The notes beneath the pieces are model-generated. The model ran no database searches. It had not been told where the DNA came from and worked only from the letters and a program-made list of their open reading frames with translations. A stretch of 64,000 bases of DNA from Microbacterium sp. Clip185 (GTDB lineage Bacteria; Actinomycetota; Actinomycetes; Actinomycetales; Microbacteriaceae): the NCBI RefSeq assembly GCF_028743715.1, contig NZ_CP117996.1:1302001-1366000 (forward strand), written 5' to 3'. This document shows, piece after piece, positions 17,604-26,329 of this stretch (position 1 is its first letter; the number at the start of each line of letters is the position of its first letter). Both the position numbers and the translations under genes were made by a program.

Positions 17604-18073
17604 CACCGGCCGCCGGCGAAGCGCGTCGGGCCGTCCTCGAGAGCGGCGGCGACGCGCGCGCGCATCTCGTCGTCCAGGCCTGAGAGGTCCTCGAGCGGAT
17701 ACCAGCCCACCTCGGTCATCTCGCCGTCGGCGGGGTAGGGCTCGCCCTCGAGCCACGCGCACCGGAAGGTGAGGTCGAGGTAGTCCGTCTGATCGCCGTT
17801 CGCGTAGACGACGCGCGGGATCTGGTGCACCCAGGCCAGGCGATCCACGCGGATGCGCACTCCCGCCTCCTCCTCGGCCTCGCGTCGCGCGGCATCCGCC
17901 GGCTCTTCGTGCGGGTCGACGATCCCCGTGATCGGCGTGAGCGCGCCGTTGTCGCTGCGCCGTCCCAGCAGGATTTTCCCCTCGTGCACGATCACCGCGG
18001 TGACGCCGGTGAGGGTGAGCGGATGCGTGCCGACCATGCGGCGCAGTTCGAGGATGAACTCGGGGGTGGCCAT
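17603..18073 (-). CDS. NUDIX hydrolase
   Basis: A 156-aa pyrophosphohydrolase with a complete Nudix box at residues 50-72: G50, E56, R64-E65, E67-E69 and G71 all match GX5EX7REUXEEXGU. The substrate (a nucleoside diphosphate derivative) is not predictable. It heads a two-gene operon with the cyclodeaminase-like gene. No SD; TAGCGT lies exactly 6 nt before the ATG, so it is probably leaderless. It is divergent from dnaE1. Confidence 0.92.
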   Translation of the reverse strand: MATPEFILELRRMVGTHPLTLTGVTAVIVHEGKILLGRRSDNGALTPITGIVDPHEEPADAARREAEEEAGVRIRVDRLAWVHQIPRVVYANGDQTDYLDLTFRCAWLEGEPYPADGEMTEVGWYPLEDLSGLDDEMRARVAAALEDGPTRFAGGR

Positions 18074-18079
18074 GCCGCA

Positions 18080-18085
18080 ACGCTA
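18080..18085 (-). promoter_or_regulatory. Candidate leaderless -10 TAGCGT, NUDIX gene
   Basis: TAGCGT on the minus strand, 6 nt before the ATG. Confidence 0.45.
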
Positions 18086-18128
18086 GCCGAACGGGTCGAC
18101 CGGGCGCCCGATGTCGGAGGGCTGCGCG

Positions 18129-18134
18129 TACCCT
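18129..18134 (+). promoter_or_regulatory. Candidate leaderless -10 TACCCT, dnaE1
   Basis: TACCCT lies 6 nt before GTG 18141 and supports that start over the upstream ATG at 18111. Confidence 0.45.
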
Positions 18135-18140
18135 GGACAG

Positions 18141-21100
18141 GTGGCAGACTCCTTCGTTCACCTCCATGTGCACAGCGAGTACTCGATGCTCGACGGCGCC
18201 GCCAAGATCGGCGCGATGACGCAGGCGGCGTCCGAGTACGGGATGCCGGCGATCGCCGTCACCGACCACGGGAACACCTTCGCGGCGTTCGAGTTCTACC
18301 GGGCCGCGCAGGGCGCGGGCGTGAAGCCGATCATCGGCCTCGAGGCGTATGTGACCCCGGGAACCCACCGCAGCGACAAGTCGCGTGTGGCCTGGGGCTC
18401 ACCCGACCAGAAGAGCGACGACGTGTCGGGCTCGGGCGCGTACACCCACATGACGATGTGGAGTCAGACCACAGAGGGCATGCATAACCTCTTCCGGCTG
18501 AGCTCGCTGTCGAGCATGGAGGGGTACTACTTCAAGCCGCGCATGGACCGCGAACTCCTGCAGACCTACGGCAAGGGGCTCATCGCGACGACGGGCTGCC
18601 CGTCGGGCGAGGTGCAGACGCGCCTGCGTCTCGGTCAGTACGACGCCGCGCGGGCGGCTGCGGCGGAGTTCCAGGACATCTTCGGCAAGGAGAACTACTT
18701 CGCCGAGATCATGGACCACGGGCTCTCCATCGAACGCAGGGTCATGAGCGATCTGATCCGCTTGGCGAAGGATCTCGACATCCCGCTCGTCGCGACGAAC
18801 GACTCGCACTACACCCACCAGCACGAGGCCGATGCGCACGAGGCTCTGCTGTGCGTGCAGTCGGGCTCCACCCTCGACGACCCCAATCGCTTCAAGTTCG
18901 ACGGCGACGGCTACTACATCAAGACGGCGCAGGAGATGCGTCAGCTCTTCCGCGACCACCCGGAGGCGTGCGACAACACGCTGCTGATCGCGGAGCGGTG
19001 CGAGGTGGAGTTCAACACCTCGGCCAACTACATGCCCCGATTCCCCGTGCCCGACGGCGAGACCGAGGACAGCTGGCTCGTCAAAGAGGTCGAGAAGGGG
19101 CTGCACTACCGCTACCCGCAGGGCATCCCCGACAGGGTGCGCAAGCAGGCCGAGTACGAGACCGGCATCATCCTGCAGATGGGCTTCCCGGGGTACTTCC
19201 TCGTGGTCGCCGACTTCATCAACTGGGCCAAAGACAACGGCATCCGCGTCGGTCCCGGCCGCGGTTCCGGTGCCGGTTCCATGGTCGCGTACGCGATGAA
19301 GATCACCGACCTCGACCCCCTCGAGCACGGTCTCATCTTCGAGCGCTTCCTGAACCCTGATCGCGTGTCCATGCCCGACTTCGACGTCGACTTCGACGAC
19401 CGCCGCCGCGGCGAGGTGATCGAGTACGTCACCGAGAAGTACGGCTCGGAGCGCGTCGCGCAGATCGTGACGTACGGCACGATCAAGTCCAAGCAGGCGC
19501 TGAAGGATGCGGGCCGCGTGCTCGGCTTCCCGTTCTCGATGGGTGAGAAGCTCACCAAGGCCATGCCGCCCGCCGTCATGGGCAAGGACATGGAGCTGGG
19601 CGGCATGTTCAACAAGGAGCACCCGCGGTACAAGGAGGCCAGCGAGTTCCGCGCGCTCATCGAGAGCGACCCGGAGGCCAAGACCGTCTTCGACCGCGCG
19701 CTGGGCCTGGAGGGTCTGAAGCGGCAATGGGGCGTGCACGCGGCCGGCGTCATCATGTCGTCGGAGCCGCTGCTGGACATCATCCCGATCATGCGCCGCG
19801 AGCAGGACGGCCAGATCGTCACACAGTTCGACTACCCGTCGTGCGAGACGCTCGGGTTGATCAAGATGGACTTCCTGGGGCTGCGCAACCTCACGATCAT
19901 CTCCGACGCGCTCGATAACATCCGCAGCAACCGCGGTGAGGAACTCGACCTCGAGCATCTCGCCCTGGATGACCGACCCGCTTACGATCTGCTGACCCGC
20001 GGTGACACGCTCGGGGTGTTCCAGCTCGACGGCGGGCCTATGCGCTCGCTCCTGCGGCTCATGAAGCCCGACAACTTCGAAGACATCTCGGCCGTCATCG
20101 CGCTGTACCGCCCGGGGCCGATGGGCGCGAACTCCCACACGAACTACGCTCTGCGCAAGAACGGGCTGCAGCCGATCACCCCGATCCATCCCGAGCTCGA
20201 GGAACCTCTGCGAGACATCCTCGACACGACCTACGGCCTGATCATCTATCAGGAGCAGGTCATGGCCATCGCGCAGAAGGTGGCCGGGTTCTCGCTCGGT
20301 CAAGCAGACATCCTGCGCCGCGCGATGGGAAAGAAGAAGAAGTCCGAGCTCGACAAGCAGTACGAGGGCTTCTCGGGCGGGATGAAGGAACGCGGCTTCG
20401 GCGACGCCGCGATCAAGGCGCTGTGGGACATCCTGCTGCCCTTCTCCGACTACGCCTTCAACAAGGCGCACTCCGCGGCCTACGGGCTCGTCTCCTACTG
20501 GACCGCGTACTTGAAGGCGCACTATCCCGCCGAGTACATGGCGGCGCTGCTGACCAGCGTCGGCGACTCCAAAGACAAGATGGCGATCTACCTGAACGAG
20601 TGCCGTCGCATGGGCATCCGGGTTCTGCCGCCGGATGTGGGGGAGTCGATCAACTTCTTCGCGGCCGTCGGCGACGACATCCGCTTCGGCCTCGGAGCCG
20701 TGCGCAACGTCGGGTCGAACGTCGTGGACGGCATCGTCACCTCGCGCGAGAAGGAAGGATTTACCTCCTTCCACGACTTCCTCGCGAAGGTTCCGATGCA
20801 TGTCGCGAACAAGCGAACCGTCGAATCGCTCATCAAAGCCGGCGCGTTCGACTCCATGGGTCACACCCGCCGCGCGCTGCTGGAGATCCACGAGGACGCG
20901 ACCGAACAGGCCGTGCTCGACAAGCGCCGCGAGGCCAACGGCGAGGTCGGATTCGACTTCGACAGCCTGTGGGGCGATGACGAGCCGCAGCAGGTCTCGA
21001 AGGTCCCGGATCGCCCGGAGTGGACCAAGAAGGACAAGCTGGCCTTCGAACGGGAGATGCTCGGGCTGTACGTCTCCGACCATCCGCTCGCGGGGCTGGA

Positions 21101-21656
21101 GATCCCGCTCGCGAAGCACGCCTCGACCTCGATCCATGACCTGCTCTCCTCGGAGAGCGTGCAGGACGGCGATCAGGTCACGGTGGCGGGCCTGGTCACC
21201 AGCGTCCAGCATCGTGTGGCGAAGCAGAGCGGCAATCCGTACGGCATGATCACGGTCGAGGACTTCAACGGTGAGGTCACCGTGATGTTCATGGGCCGCA
21301 CGTACACCGAGTTCCAATCGGTGCTGCAAGCGGATTCGATCCTCGTCGTGCGCGGACGCGTGTCGCGACGCGACGACGGTCTGAACCTGCATGCCCAGAG
21401 CTGCTTCAGCCCGGACCTCGGAGCGGTGGATGCCACGTCGGCCCTCGTCCTGGTGGTTCCGGAGCAGAAGGCGACCCAGTCCGTCGTGGAGGAGCTGGCC
21501 GCGGTGCTGCATCGCCATCCGGGCGAGACCGAGGTGACGTTGAAGCTGCACCGGGCGGGCACCGCGAAGGTGTTCGAGGTGCCGCATCCGGTCACGATCA
21601 GCGCCGATCTGTTCGGTGACCTCAAGGGCCTGCTCGGCCCCAGTTGCCTGGGATGA
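18141..21656 (+). CDS. dnaE: DNA polymerase III alpha subunit DnaE1
   Basis: Replicative C-family polymerase. With GTG 18141 it is 1171 aa, starting VADSFVHLHVHSEYSMLDGA, the expected N-terminus of actinobacterial DnaE1. Domains in order: PHP (residues 1 to about 290), palm with the catalytic PDFDVDFDD motif at 412-420, fingers, tandem HhH, and an OB-fold near residues 1010-1090 (VTVAGLVTSV). An in-frame ATG at 18111 is possible but would add ten non-conserved residues upstream of the family start and overlap the -10-like element. It is monocistronic; the next gene starts 86 bp later with its own promoter-like features. Confidence 0.97.
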   Translation: MADSFVHLHVHSEYSMLDGAAKIGAMTQAASEYGMPAIAVTDHGNTFAAFEFYRAAQGAGVKPIIGLEAYVTPGTHRSDKSRVAWGSPDQKSDDVSGSGAYTHMTMWSQTTEGMHNLFRLSSLSSMEGYYFKPRMDRELLQTYGKGLIATTGCPSGEVQTRLRLGQYDAARAAAAEFQDIFGKENYFAEIMDHGLSIERRVMSDLIRLAKDLDIPLVATNDSHYTHQHEADAHEALLCVQSGSTLDDPNRFKFDGDGYYIKTAQEMRQLFRDHPEACDNTLLIAERCEVEFNTSANYMPRFPVPDGETEDSWLVKEVEKGLHYRYPQGIPDRVRKQAEYETGIILQMGFPGYFLVVADFINWAKDNGIRVGPGRGSGAGSMVAYAMKITDLDPLEHGLIFERFLNPDRVSMPDFDVDFDDRRRGEVIEYVTEKYGSERVAQIVTYGTIKSKQALKDAGRVLGFPFSMGEKLTKAMPPAVMGKDMELGGMFNKEHPRYKEASEFRALIESDPEAKTVFDRALGLEGLKRQWGVHAAGVIMSSEPLLDIIPIMRREQDGQIVTQFDYPSCETLGLIKMDFLGLRNLTIISDALDNIRSNRGEELDLEHLALDDRPAYDLLTRGDTLGVFQLDGGPMRSLLRLMKPDNFEDISAVIALYRPGPMGANSHTNYALRKNGLQPITPIHPELEEPLRDILDTTYGLIIYQEQVMAIAQKVAGFSLGQADILRRAMGKKKKSELDKQYEGFSGGMKERGFGDAAIKALWDILLPFSDYAFNKAHSAAYGLVSYWTAYLKAHYPAEYMAALLTSVGDSKDKMAIYLNECRRMGIRVLPPDVGESINFFAAVGDDIRFGLGAVRNVGSNVVDGIVTSREKEGFTSFHDFLAKVPMHVANKRTVESLIKAGAFDSMGHTRRALLEIHEDATEQAVLDKRREANGEVGFDFDSLWGDDEPQQVSKVPDRPEWTKKDKLAFEREMLGLYVSDHPLAGLEIPLAKHASTSIHDLLSSESVQDGDQVTVAGLVTSVQHRVAKQSGNPYGMITVEDFNGEVTVMFMGRTYTEFQSVLQADSILVVRGRVSRRDDGLNLHAQSCFSPDLGAVDATSALVLVVPEQKATQSVVEELAAVLHRHPGETEVTLKLHRAGTAKVFEVPHPVTISADLFGDLKGLLGPSCLG

Positions 21657-21669
21657 GCGCCCTGTGGAC

Positions 21670-21702
21670 GCTATGAGCTCTCATAGCCGCCGCCGTTAGG
21701 AT
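21670..21702 (+). promoter_or_regulatory. Palindrome plus -10-like TAGGAT before membrane protein gene
   Basis: GCTATGAG-CT-CTCATAGC (21670-21687) is a perfect 8-2-8 palindrome. A -10-like TAGGAT follows at 21697-21702, about 40 nt before ATG 21743. The palindrome would overlap the -35 position, a classical repressor site. The protein that binds it is unknown. Confidence 0.45.
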
Positions 21703-21742
21703 CGACTCGCTCTTTCCCCTGCCCGCGCCGAAAGGATGCGAC

Positions 21743-22744
21743 ATGACCGATGAGAACCCCGTCGTGACCGGTGACGACGAGTTCGTCGACGCCGTGGAGG
21801 ACGACCAGCTCGACGAGTTCGAGGACGACGAGGCGACGGTGCCGCCCCAGTACGGCGTCTGGCCGTTCTCGATCCGTGAGGTCGCCCTGCTCGGCATCTG
21901 GGCCCTCGCGTTCATCGCGTCGTTCTTCTCGCTGAGCTACTTCGCCCCGCTCTCGGTGTGGACGATGGGCATCGCCTGGGTGCTCACCATCGGGCTGCCC
22001 ACCGTCGCGGTATTCCTGATCGTGCTGCGCCGGCTCTCGCCTCAGGGCATCCGCCGCGTGGGCTCGCTCGGCATCGATCAGTTCGCCTCCGTCGCCTTCG
22101 CCGTCTCGACCGTGGTGTGGGTGCAGATGATCTGGGAGTCCTTCGCGCTCACGGGCCTCGGCAGCTGGGTCCACTGGGTCGAGCTGGTGCTCATGGCCGC
22201 CGGGGTCGTCTTCACGGCGATCGCTCCCTTCATCCCCGGACTCAAGGACGACTTCGAGTACCGGACGGAGACCGTCTCCCATCGCGTCGCTCGCGGTGCC
22301 CGCCCCGTGTCTCAGCGCCCGGCGCCTGCCCCCGTCGCACACGACGCCTCGGCACCCGGCTCCGCGTACCCGGTGGCACATCAGCCCGAACCGGGCTGGA
22401 CGCAGGCCACGCCGCCGGCCGACCAGCCTCGAGACGAGGCCGCTGCGCTGTTCGGGGCCACCGACGAGGCGTACGCCGACCCCCACGCTCAGACCGCCGC
22501 CTACGACGAGGGATTCGCCTCCGCGGCAGAGCCTGCCACCGAGCAGCTCCCGGTCTCCCAGGCGTTCTGGGCCCTCGTGCCCGAGGAGCGCGAGGTTCTC
22601 GACGAGATGGGCGTGCCGATCTTCCGCGTCGATTCGACGGCGTGGGCACTGGTCATCGAGGATCGCGGCGAGGTCTTCGTGGTTCGTCACGAAGACGGTC
22701 GTATCGGCTATCTCCACGACGTGTCCGGAGTCACGCGCGGCTGA
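21743..22744 (+). CDS. Conserved hypothetical four-helix membrane protein
   Basis: A 333-aa protein of no recognised family. An acidic N-terminus (residues 1-40, Asp/Glu-rich) is followed by four hydrophobic segments near 47-68, 72-95, 115-137 and 146-168. A Pro/Ala/Gln-rich cytoplasmic linker (about 195-265) then leads to a small folded-looking C-terminal segment (about 270-333) with the phrase EVFVVRHEDGRIGYLHDVSG. ATG 21743 has SD GAAAGGA. It stands alone between dnaE1 and hisD and has its own operator-like palindrome. I propose no function. Confidence 0.85.
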   Translation: MTDENPVVTGDDEFVDAVEDDQLDEFEDDEATVPPQYGVWPFSIREVALLGIWALAFIASFFSLSYFAPLSVWTMGIAWVLTIGLPTVAVFLIVLRRLSPQGIRRVGSLGIDQFASVAFAVSTVVWVQMIWESFALTGLGSWVHWVELVLMAAGVVFTAIAPFIPGLKDDFEYRTETVSHRVARGARPVSQRPAPAPVAHDASAPGSAYPVAHQPEPGWTQATPPADQPRDEAAALFGATDEAYADPHAQTAAYDEGFASAAEPATEQLPVSQAFWALVPEEREVLDEMGVPIFRVDSTAWALVIEDRGEVFVVRHEDGRIGYLHDVSGVTRG

Positions 22745-22774
22745 CGCACGCGCGGAGGCGGACGCCCGAGACGG

Positions 22775-22780
22775 TAGCCT
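22775..22780 (+). promoter_or_regulatory. Candidate leaderless -10 TAGCCT, hisD
   Basis: TAGCCT lies 6 nt before ATG 22787. The gap GAAGGG could alternatively act as a too-close SD. Confidence 0.45.
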
Positions 22781-22786
22781 GAAGGG

Positions 22787-24088
22787 ATGCTTCAGACGAT
22801 CGACCTGCGCGGTCGCACGCTTTCCGCGAGCGAGCTCCTGGCCGCAGTCCCGCGTGCGGAACTGGCGCGCGAAGCGGCTCTGACGGCGGCGGCCCAGATC
22901 GTTCATGATGTCGCCGCCCGTGGTGAGCAAGCCCTCCGCGAGCAGGCGGAGCGCTTCGACGGCGTCACGGACCACCCGGTGCGTGTGCCGGCGTCGCACC
23001 TCGATGACGCGCTCGCAGAACTCGCTCCCGAGGTGCGCGCGGCGCTCGACGAGGCGATCCTCCGCGTGCGAGCCGCCTCCGCGGCGCAGGTCCCGCCGCC
23101 CACCACGACCGAGCTCGCCCCCGGCGCGAAGGTGCATCAGCGATGGCAGCCGGTTCGACGCGTCGGTGTGTACGTGCCCGGCGGCAAGGCGGTGTATCCC
23201 TCGAGCGTCGTCATGAACGTCGTGCCCGCCCAGGTGGCGGGCGTGTCGGTCGTCGCGCTCGCGTCGCCTCCCCAGCGGGAGTTCGGCGGACGCATCCACC
23301 CCGTGATCCTCGCGGCGGCCAAGTTGCTGGGGGTCGACGAGGTCTATGCGATGGGCGGGGCCGGTGCGATCGGTGCGCTCGCTTACGGCGTGCCCTCGCT
23401 CGAGCTCGACCCGGTCGATGTGGTCACCGGGCCCGGCAATAATTTCGTCGCCGCGGCCAAGCGCGCCGTGGCGGGGCTCGTCGGCACGGATGCGGAGGCA
23501 GGCGCGACCGAGATCCTCATCGTCGCCGACGACGCCGCGCAGCCCTCGCTCGTGGCCGCCGATCTCATCAGCCAGGCCGAGCACGACGAGCAGGCCTCGG
23601 CCGTGCTGGTCACCCCGTCCGCTGAGCTCGCCGAGCGGGTGAGTGCCGAGCTGACGATCCGCCAGCCGCGCACCCGGCATGCCGAGCGCGTCGCCGCCGC
23701 GCTGTCGGGCCCGCAGTCGGCGATCGTGCTCGTCGACGACGTGGACCAGGCGATCGCCTTCAGCAACGCATACGCCCCCGAGCACCTCGAGATCCACCTG
23801 TCCGATCCGCGTGTGGACGAGTTCGTCAACGCCGGCGCCGTGTTCGTGGGAGACCACGCGCCGGTCAGCCTCGGCGACTACCTCGCCGGCAGCAACCACG
23901 TCCTGCCCACGGGCGGCCAGGCGCGGTATGCGGCGGGGCTGTCCGCCTCGACGTTCCTGCGCCCGCAGCAGATCATCGAGTACGACAGGGCCGCTCTCGC
24001 CGACGTGCGCGACGCGATCGTCACGCTCGCCCGCGCCGAAGCACTGCCCGCGCACGGCGAGGCCGTCGAGGCCCGTTTCGAGGACTAA
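22787..24088 (+). CDS. hisD: Histidinol dehydrogenase
   Basis: Oxidises L-histidinol to L-histidine with two NAD+ and zinc. It is 433 aa, the usual length. Visible family segments are VPGGKAVYPSSVVMNVVPA, AYGVPSLELDPVDVVTGPGN read in part (DPVDVVTGPGNNFVAAAKR), EHDEQASAVLVT, PEHLEIHLSD and GDYLAGSNHVLPTGG. It is the only his gene here, so the pathway is dispersed or the rest lies elsewhere. nrdR follows after 12 bp, but each gene has its own -10-like hexamer. Confidence 0.96.
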   Translation: MLQTIDLRGRTLSASELLAAVPRAELAREAALTAAAQIVHDVAARGEQALREQAERFDGVTDHPVRVPASHLDDALAELAPEVRAALDEAILRVRAASAAQVPPPTTTELAPGAKVHQRWQPVRRVGVYVPGGKAVYPSSVVMNVVPAQVAGVSVVALASPPQREFGGRIHPVILAAAKLLGVDEVYAMGGAGAIGALAYGVPSLELDPVDVVTGPGNNFVAAAKRAVAGLVGTDAEAGATEILIVADDAAQPSLVAADLISQAEHDEQASAVLVTPSAELAERVSAELTIRQPRTRHAERVAAALSGPQSAIVLVDDVDQAIAFSNAYAPEHLEIHLSDPRVDEFVNAGAVFVGDHAPVSLGDYLAGSNHVLPTGGQARYAAGLSASTFLRPQQIIEYDRAALADVRDAIVTLARAEALPAHGEAVEARFED

Positions 24089-24091
24089 TCT
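24086..24091 (+). promoter_or_regulatory. Candidate -10 TAATCT, nrdR
   Basis: TAATCT overlaps the hisD stop codon and lies 9 nt before the nrdR ATG. Confidence 0.35.
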
Positions 24092-24100
24092 GGCCTGGTC

Positions 24101-24586
24101 ATGCATTGCCCGTTCTGCCGCCATCCCGATTCCCGCGTCATCGACTCCCGCACGACCGATGACGGACTCAGCATCCGCCGACGTCGTCAGTGCCCCGAGT
24201 GCGGCGGGCGTTTCTCGACCGTCGAGACGGCGAGTCTGAACGTCATCAAGCGCTCGGGGGTCATCGAGCCCTTCAGTCGCGACAAGGTCGTCTCCGGGGT
24301 GCGCAAGGCATGCCAGGGGCGTCCGGTCACCGACGGTGATCTGGCGCTGCTCGCCCAGCGCGTGGAGGAGATCCTGCGCCGCACCGGCAGTTCGCAGATC
24401 GACACCAACGAGATCGGGCTGGCGATCCTCGACCCGCTCCGTGAGCTCGATGAGGTCGCCTACCTTCGGTTCGCGAGCGTCTACCAGGCGTTCGAATCGT
24501 TGGAGGACTTCGAGTCGTCGATCGCCCAGCTGCGCGCCGATCACGAGCTGCGCGCCGCCGCCGCGTCGGAACCCACGAACGACTGA
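24101..24586 (+). CDS. nrdR: Ribonucleotide reductase regulator NrdR
   Basis: ATP/dATP-sensing repressor of ribonucleotide reductase genes. It is 161 aa. The N-terminal zinc ribbon has CPFC (residues 3-6) and CPEC (around 31-34); an ATP-cone domain covers about residues 49-139 ([43 protein letters not shown]). No NrdR boxes or nrd genes are apparent within the window. The short gap to hisD suggests partial cotranscription. Confidence 0.96.
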   Translation: MHCPFCRHPDSRVIDSRTTDDGLSIRRRRQCPECGGRFSTVETASLNVIKRSGVIEPFSRDKVVSGVRKACQGRPVTDGDLALLAQRVEEILRRTGSSQIDTNEIGLAILDPLRELDEVAYLRFASVYQAFESLEDFESSIAQLRADHELRAAAASEPTND

Positions 24587-24614
24587 CGGTGCGGGGGCCC
24601 GCGCGAGGCAGCGA

Positions 24615-24620
24615 TAGCCT
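24615..24620 (+). promoter_or_regulatory. Candidate -10 TAGCCT, pyrD
   Basis: TAGCCT lies 8 nt before ATG 24629, with no SD in between. Confidence 0.45.
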
Positions 24621-24628
24621 GGCTGTCG

Positions 24629-25666
24629 ATGTATGACCTCCTCTTTCGCCGCGTCCTGTCCCGCATGGACCCCGAGACGGCGCACCACGCCGCCATGCTC
24701 GTCATCCGCGCTCTGGGCGTCCGCCCGCTCACCCCGCTCGCCCGGGCCCTGACACGCCCGGCGCCCCAGAACAGGGTGCGCACGCTCGGGCTGCAGTTCG
24801 ACTCGCCGTTCGGTGTCGCGGCGGGCTTCGACAAGAACGCTGTCGCCGCCGCCGGGCTTTATGCGCTCGGGTTCGGACACGTCGAGGTCGGCACCGTCAC
24901 GGCCGTGCCGCAGGAGGGGAACCCTCGCCCGCGGCTGTTCCGGTTGATTCCCGACCGCGCCGTGATCAACCGGATGGGATTCAACAACGCCGGTGCGGAT
25001 GCGGCGGCAGCGCGACTTCGCCGGCTGCGCCGCCGGCGCCGCAGGCCCGTTCTGGGCGTCAACATCGGCAAGAGCCGCGTCGTCGACGTCGCCGACGCTG
25101 TCGACGACTATGTGCGCAGCGCGCGCCTGCTCGCGCCCCTGGCCGACTATCTCGTCGTCAACGTGTCGTCGCCCAACACCCCGGGGCTACGCGGCCTGCA
25201 GGAGATCGACACCCTTCGGCCGTTGCTGGAGGCCGTGCGTGCCGCATCCGGTACGACGCCGCTCCTGGTGAAGTTCGCCCCGGATCTCTCCGACGACGGT
25301 ATCCGCGCCGTGGCACGCCTGGCCGTGGAGCTGGGACTCGACGGTGTCATCGCCACCAACACGACGATCTCGCGGGAAGGGCTTCGGACCGCCCCCGAGA
25401 TCGTCGAGGCGGCGGGAGCGGGAGGGCTGTCGGGCGCGCCGCTCGGTCCGCGTGCCGTCGAGGCGCTGCGGATCGTGCGCCAGGAGGTTCCGGAGGACTT
25501 CTGCGTGATCGCCGCCGGCGGGATCGAGACGGCGCAGGACGTGCAGGAGCGGTTGGATGCGGGCGCGACGCTGACCCAGGGCTACACCGGATTCCTCTAT
25601 CGAGGGCCGTTCTGGGCGCGGCAGATCAACAGAGGCCTGGCCGCCGCACCCTCCCGCGTTCGCTGA
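24629..25666 (+). CDS. pyrD: Dihydroorotate dehydrogenase (quinone), class 2
   Basis: Membrane-associated FMN enzyme of pyrimidine synthesis that passes electrons to quinone. It is 345 aa. The N-terminal hydrophobic/helical extension (residues 1-40) marks class 2. Core motifs are GVAAGFDKNAVAAAG, GFGHVEVGTVT, INRMGFNN, NVSSPNTPGLRGLQ and, near the end, GGIETAQDV and GATLTQGYTGFLYRGP. A bidirectional terminator follows. Confidence 0.96.
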   Translation: MYDLLFRRVLSRMDPETAHHAAMLVIRALGVRPLTPLARALTRPAPQNRVRTLGLQFDSPFGVAAGFDKNAVAAAGLYALGFGHVEVGTVTAVPQEGNPRPRLFRLIPDRAVINRMGFNNAGADAAAARLRRLRRRRRRPVLGVNIGKSRVVDVADAVDDYVRSARLLAPLADYLVVNVSSPNTPGLRGLQEIDTLRPLLEAVRAASGTTPLLVKFAPDLSDDGIRAVARLAVELGLDGVIATNTTISREGLRTAPEIVEAAGAGGLSGAPLGPRAVEALRIVRQEVPEDFCVIAAGGIETAQDVQERLDAGATLTQGYTGFLYRGPFWARQINRGLAAAPSRVR

Positions 25667-25673
25667 CACGAGA

Positions 25674-25703
25674 AAGCGGCCGGTCCCCAAGGACCGGCCG
25701 CTT
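25674..25703. terminator. Bidirectional intrinsic terminator, pyrD / DUF3043 gene
   Basis: A perfect 13-bp stem (25674-25686 with 25691-25703) with loop CCAA lies between two convergent stops. A short T-rich run flanks it on both strands. Confidence 0.85.
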
Positions 25704-25714
25704 CGTCGATTCGA

Positions 25715-26281
25715 TCAGGCGGGACGCTGTCCGCGCTTCACCTGGGGCTTGGGTAGGCGCATGAAGCGCATCTGCACCGTCCGCATGGCGCCGTAGAAGC
25801 CGAGGCCCTTCTCGACACGGTCCTCGCCGAACTTCGCCCGAGCGGCGCGCTTGACGCGGATCGCGGTGATCACCATGTCGAGCACGGCCACGATGATGAA
25901 CGCCCACAGCACGAGGTACGCGTACACCTGGATGGCGGGGATGCCGACGAACATGAGCAGGAGCACCGCGACCATGACGGGCATCACGAGCTCGGCGACG
26001 TGCCACGTGGAGTCGACCCAGTCTCGGACGAAGCGGCGCTGCGGGCCCTTGTCGCGCGCCTGCAGGTAACGGTCGTCGCCGTTGGCCATGCCGATGCGCG
26101 CCTTCTCCTGCCGCTCTCGCAGCTCGGCGCGTGCCCGGGCCTTCGCTTCCTTCGTGTCGGCGACGAGCGGACGCTTTCGCGCCGCTTCCCGCTCGGCGCG
26201 GGTGGGCGTCGCCCGCCCCTTGCCGGTCGTCGGAGTGCTCGGCGCGTCGTGCGCGGCGGAGTCGGCGGAGGTCTTGGCCAC
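25715..26281 (-). CDS. DUF3043-type actinobacterial membrane protein
   Basis: A 188-aa protein found across actinobacteria. A basic, Ala/Arg/Glu-rich N-terminal half (TPTRAEREAARKRPL, then ELRERQEKAR) leads to DDRYLQARDKGPQRRFVRDWVDS (quoted as DDRYLQARDKGP and RRFVRDWVDS), then two close membrane helices (about residues 105-150) and a basic tail. The function is not known. The start is GTG 26281 (VAKTSADS), with SD GAGGA at good spacing. It is divergent from the M20 peptidase gene with only 48 bp between. Confidence 0.85.
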   Translation of the reverse strand: MAKTSADSAAHDAPSTPTTGKGRATPTRAEREAARKRPLVADTKEAKARARAELRERQEKARIGMANGDDRYLQARDKGPQRRFVRDWVDSTWHVAELVMPVMVAVLLLMFVGIPAIQVYAYLVLWAFIIVAVLDMVITAIRVKRAARAKFGEDRVEKGLGFYGAMRTVQMRFMRLPKPQVKRGQRPA

Positions 26282-26316
26282 GATGGTCCTCAAAAGAACG
26301 GGGGAGGGGTGCGCCT

Positions 26317-26322
26317 TAAGAT
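26317..26322 (+). promoter_or_regulatory. Candidate leaderless -10 TAAGAT, M20 peptidase
   Basis: TAAGAT lies 7 nt before ATG 26330. The only purine-rich stretch is about 20 nt upstream, too far to be an SD. Confidence 0.5.
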
Positions 26323-26329
26323 TACCCGC

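Noticed and set aside
18399..21587. Very long open frame (over 1000 codons) antisense to dnaE1
   Set aside because: It mirrors the codon structure of dnaE1 in a high-GC genome, has a low-complexity Arg/His/Asp/Val composition and no domain signature.
21671..24880. Long antisense open frame across the membrane protein, hisD and nrdR genes
   Set aside because: Spans three well-supported plus-strand genes and their intergenic gaps; typical high-GC shadow frame.
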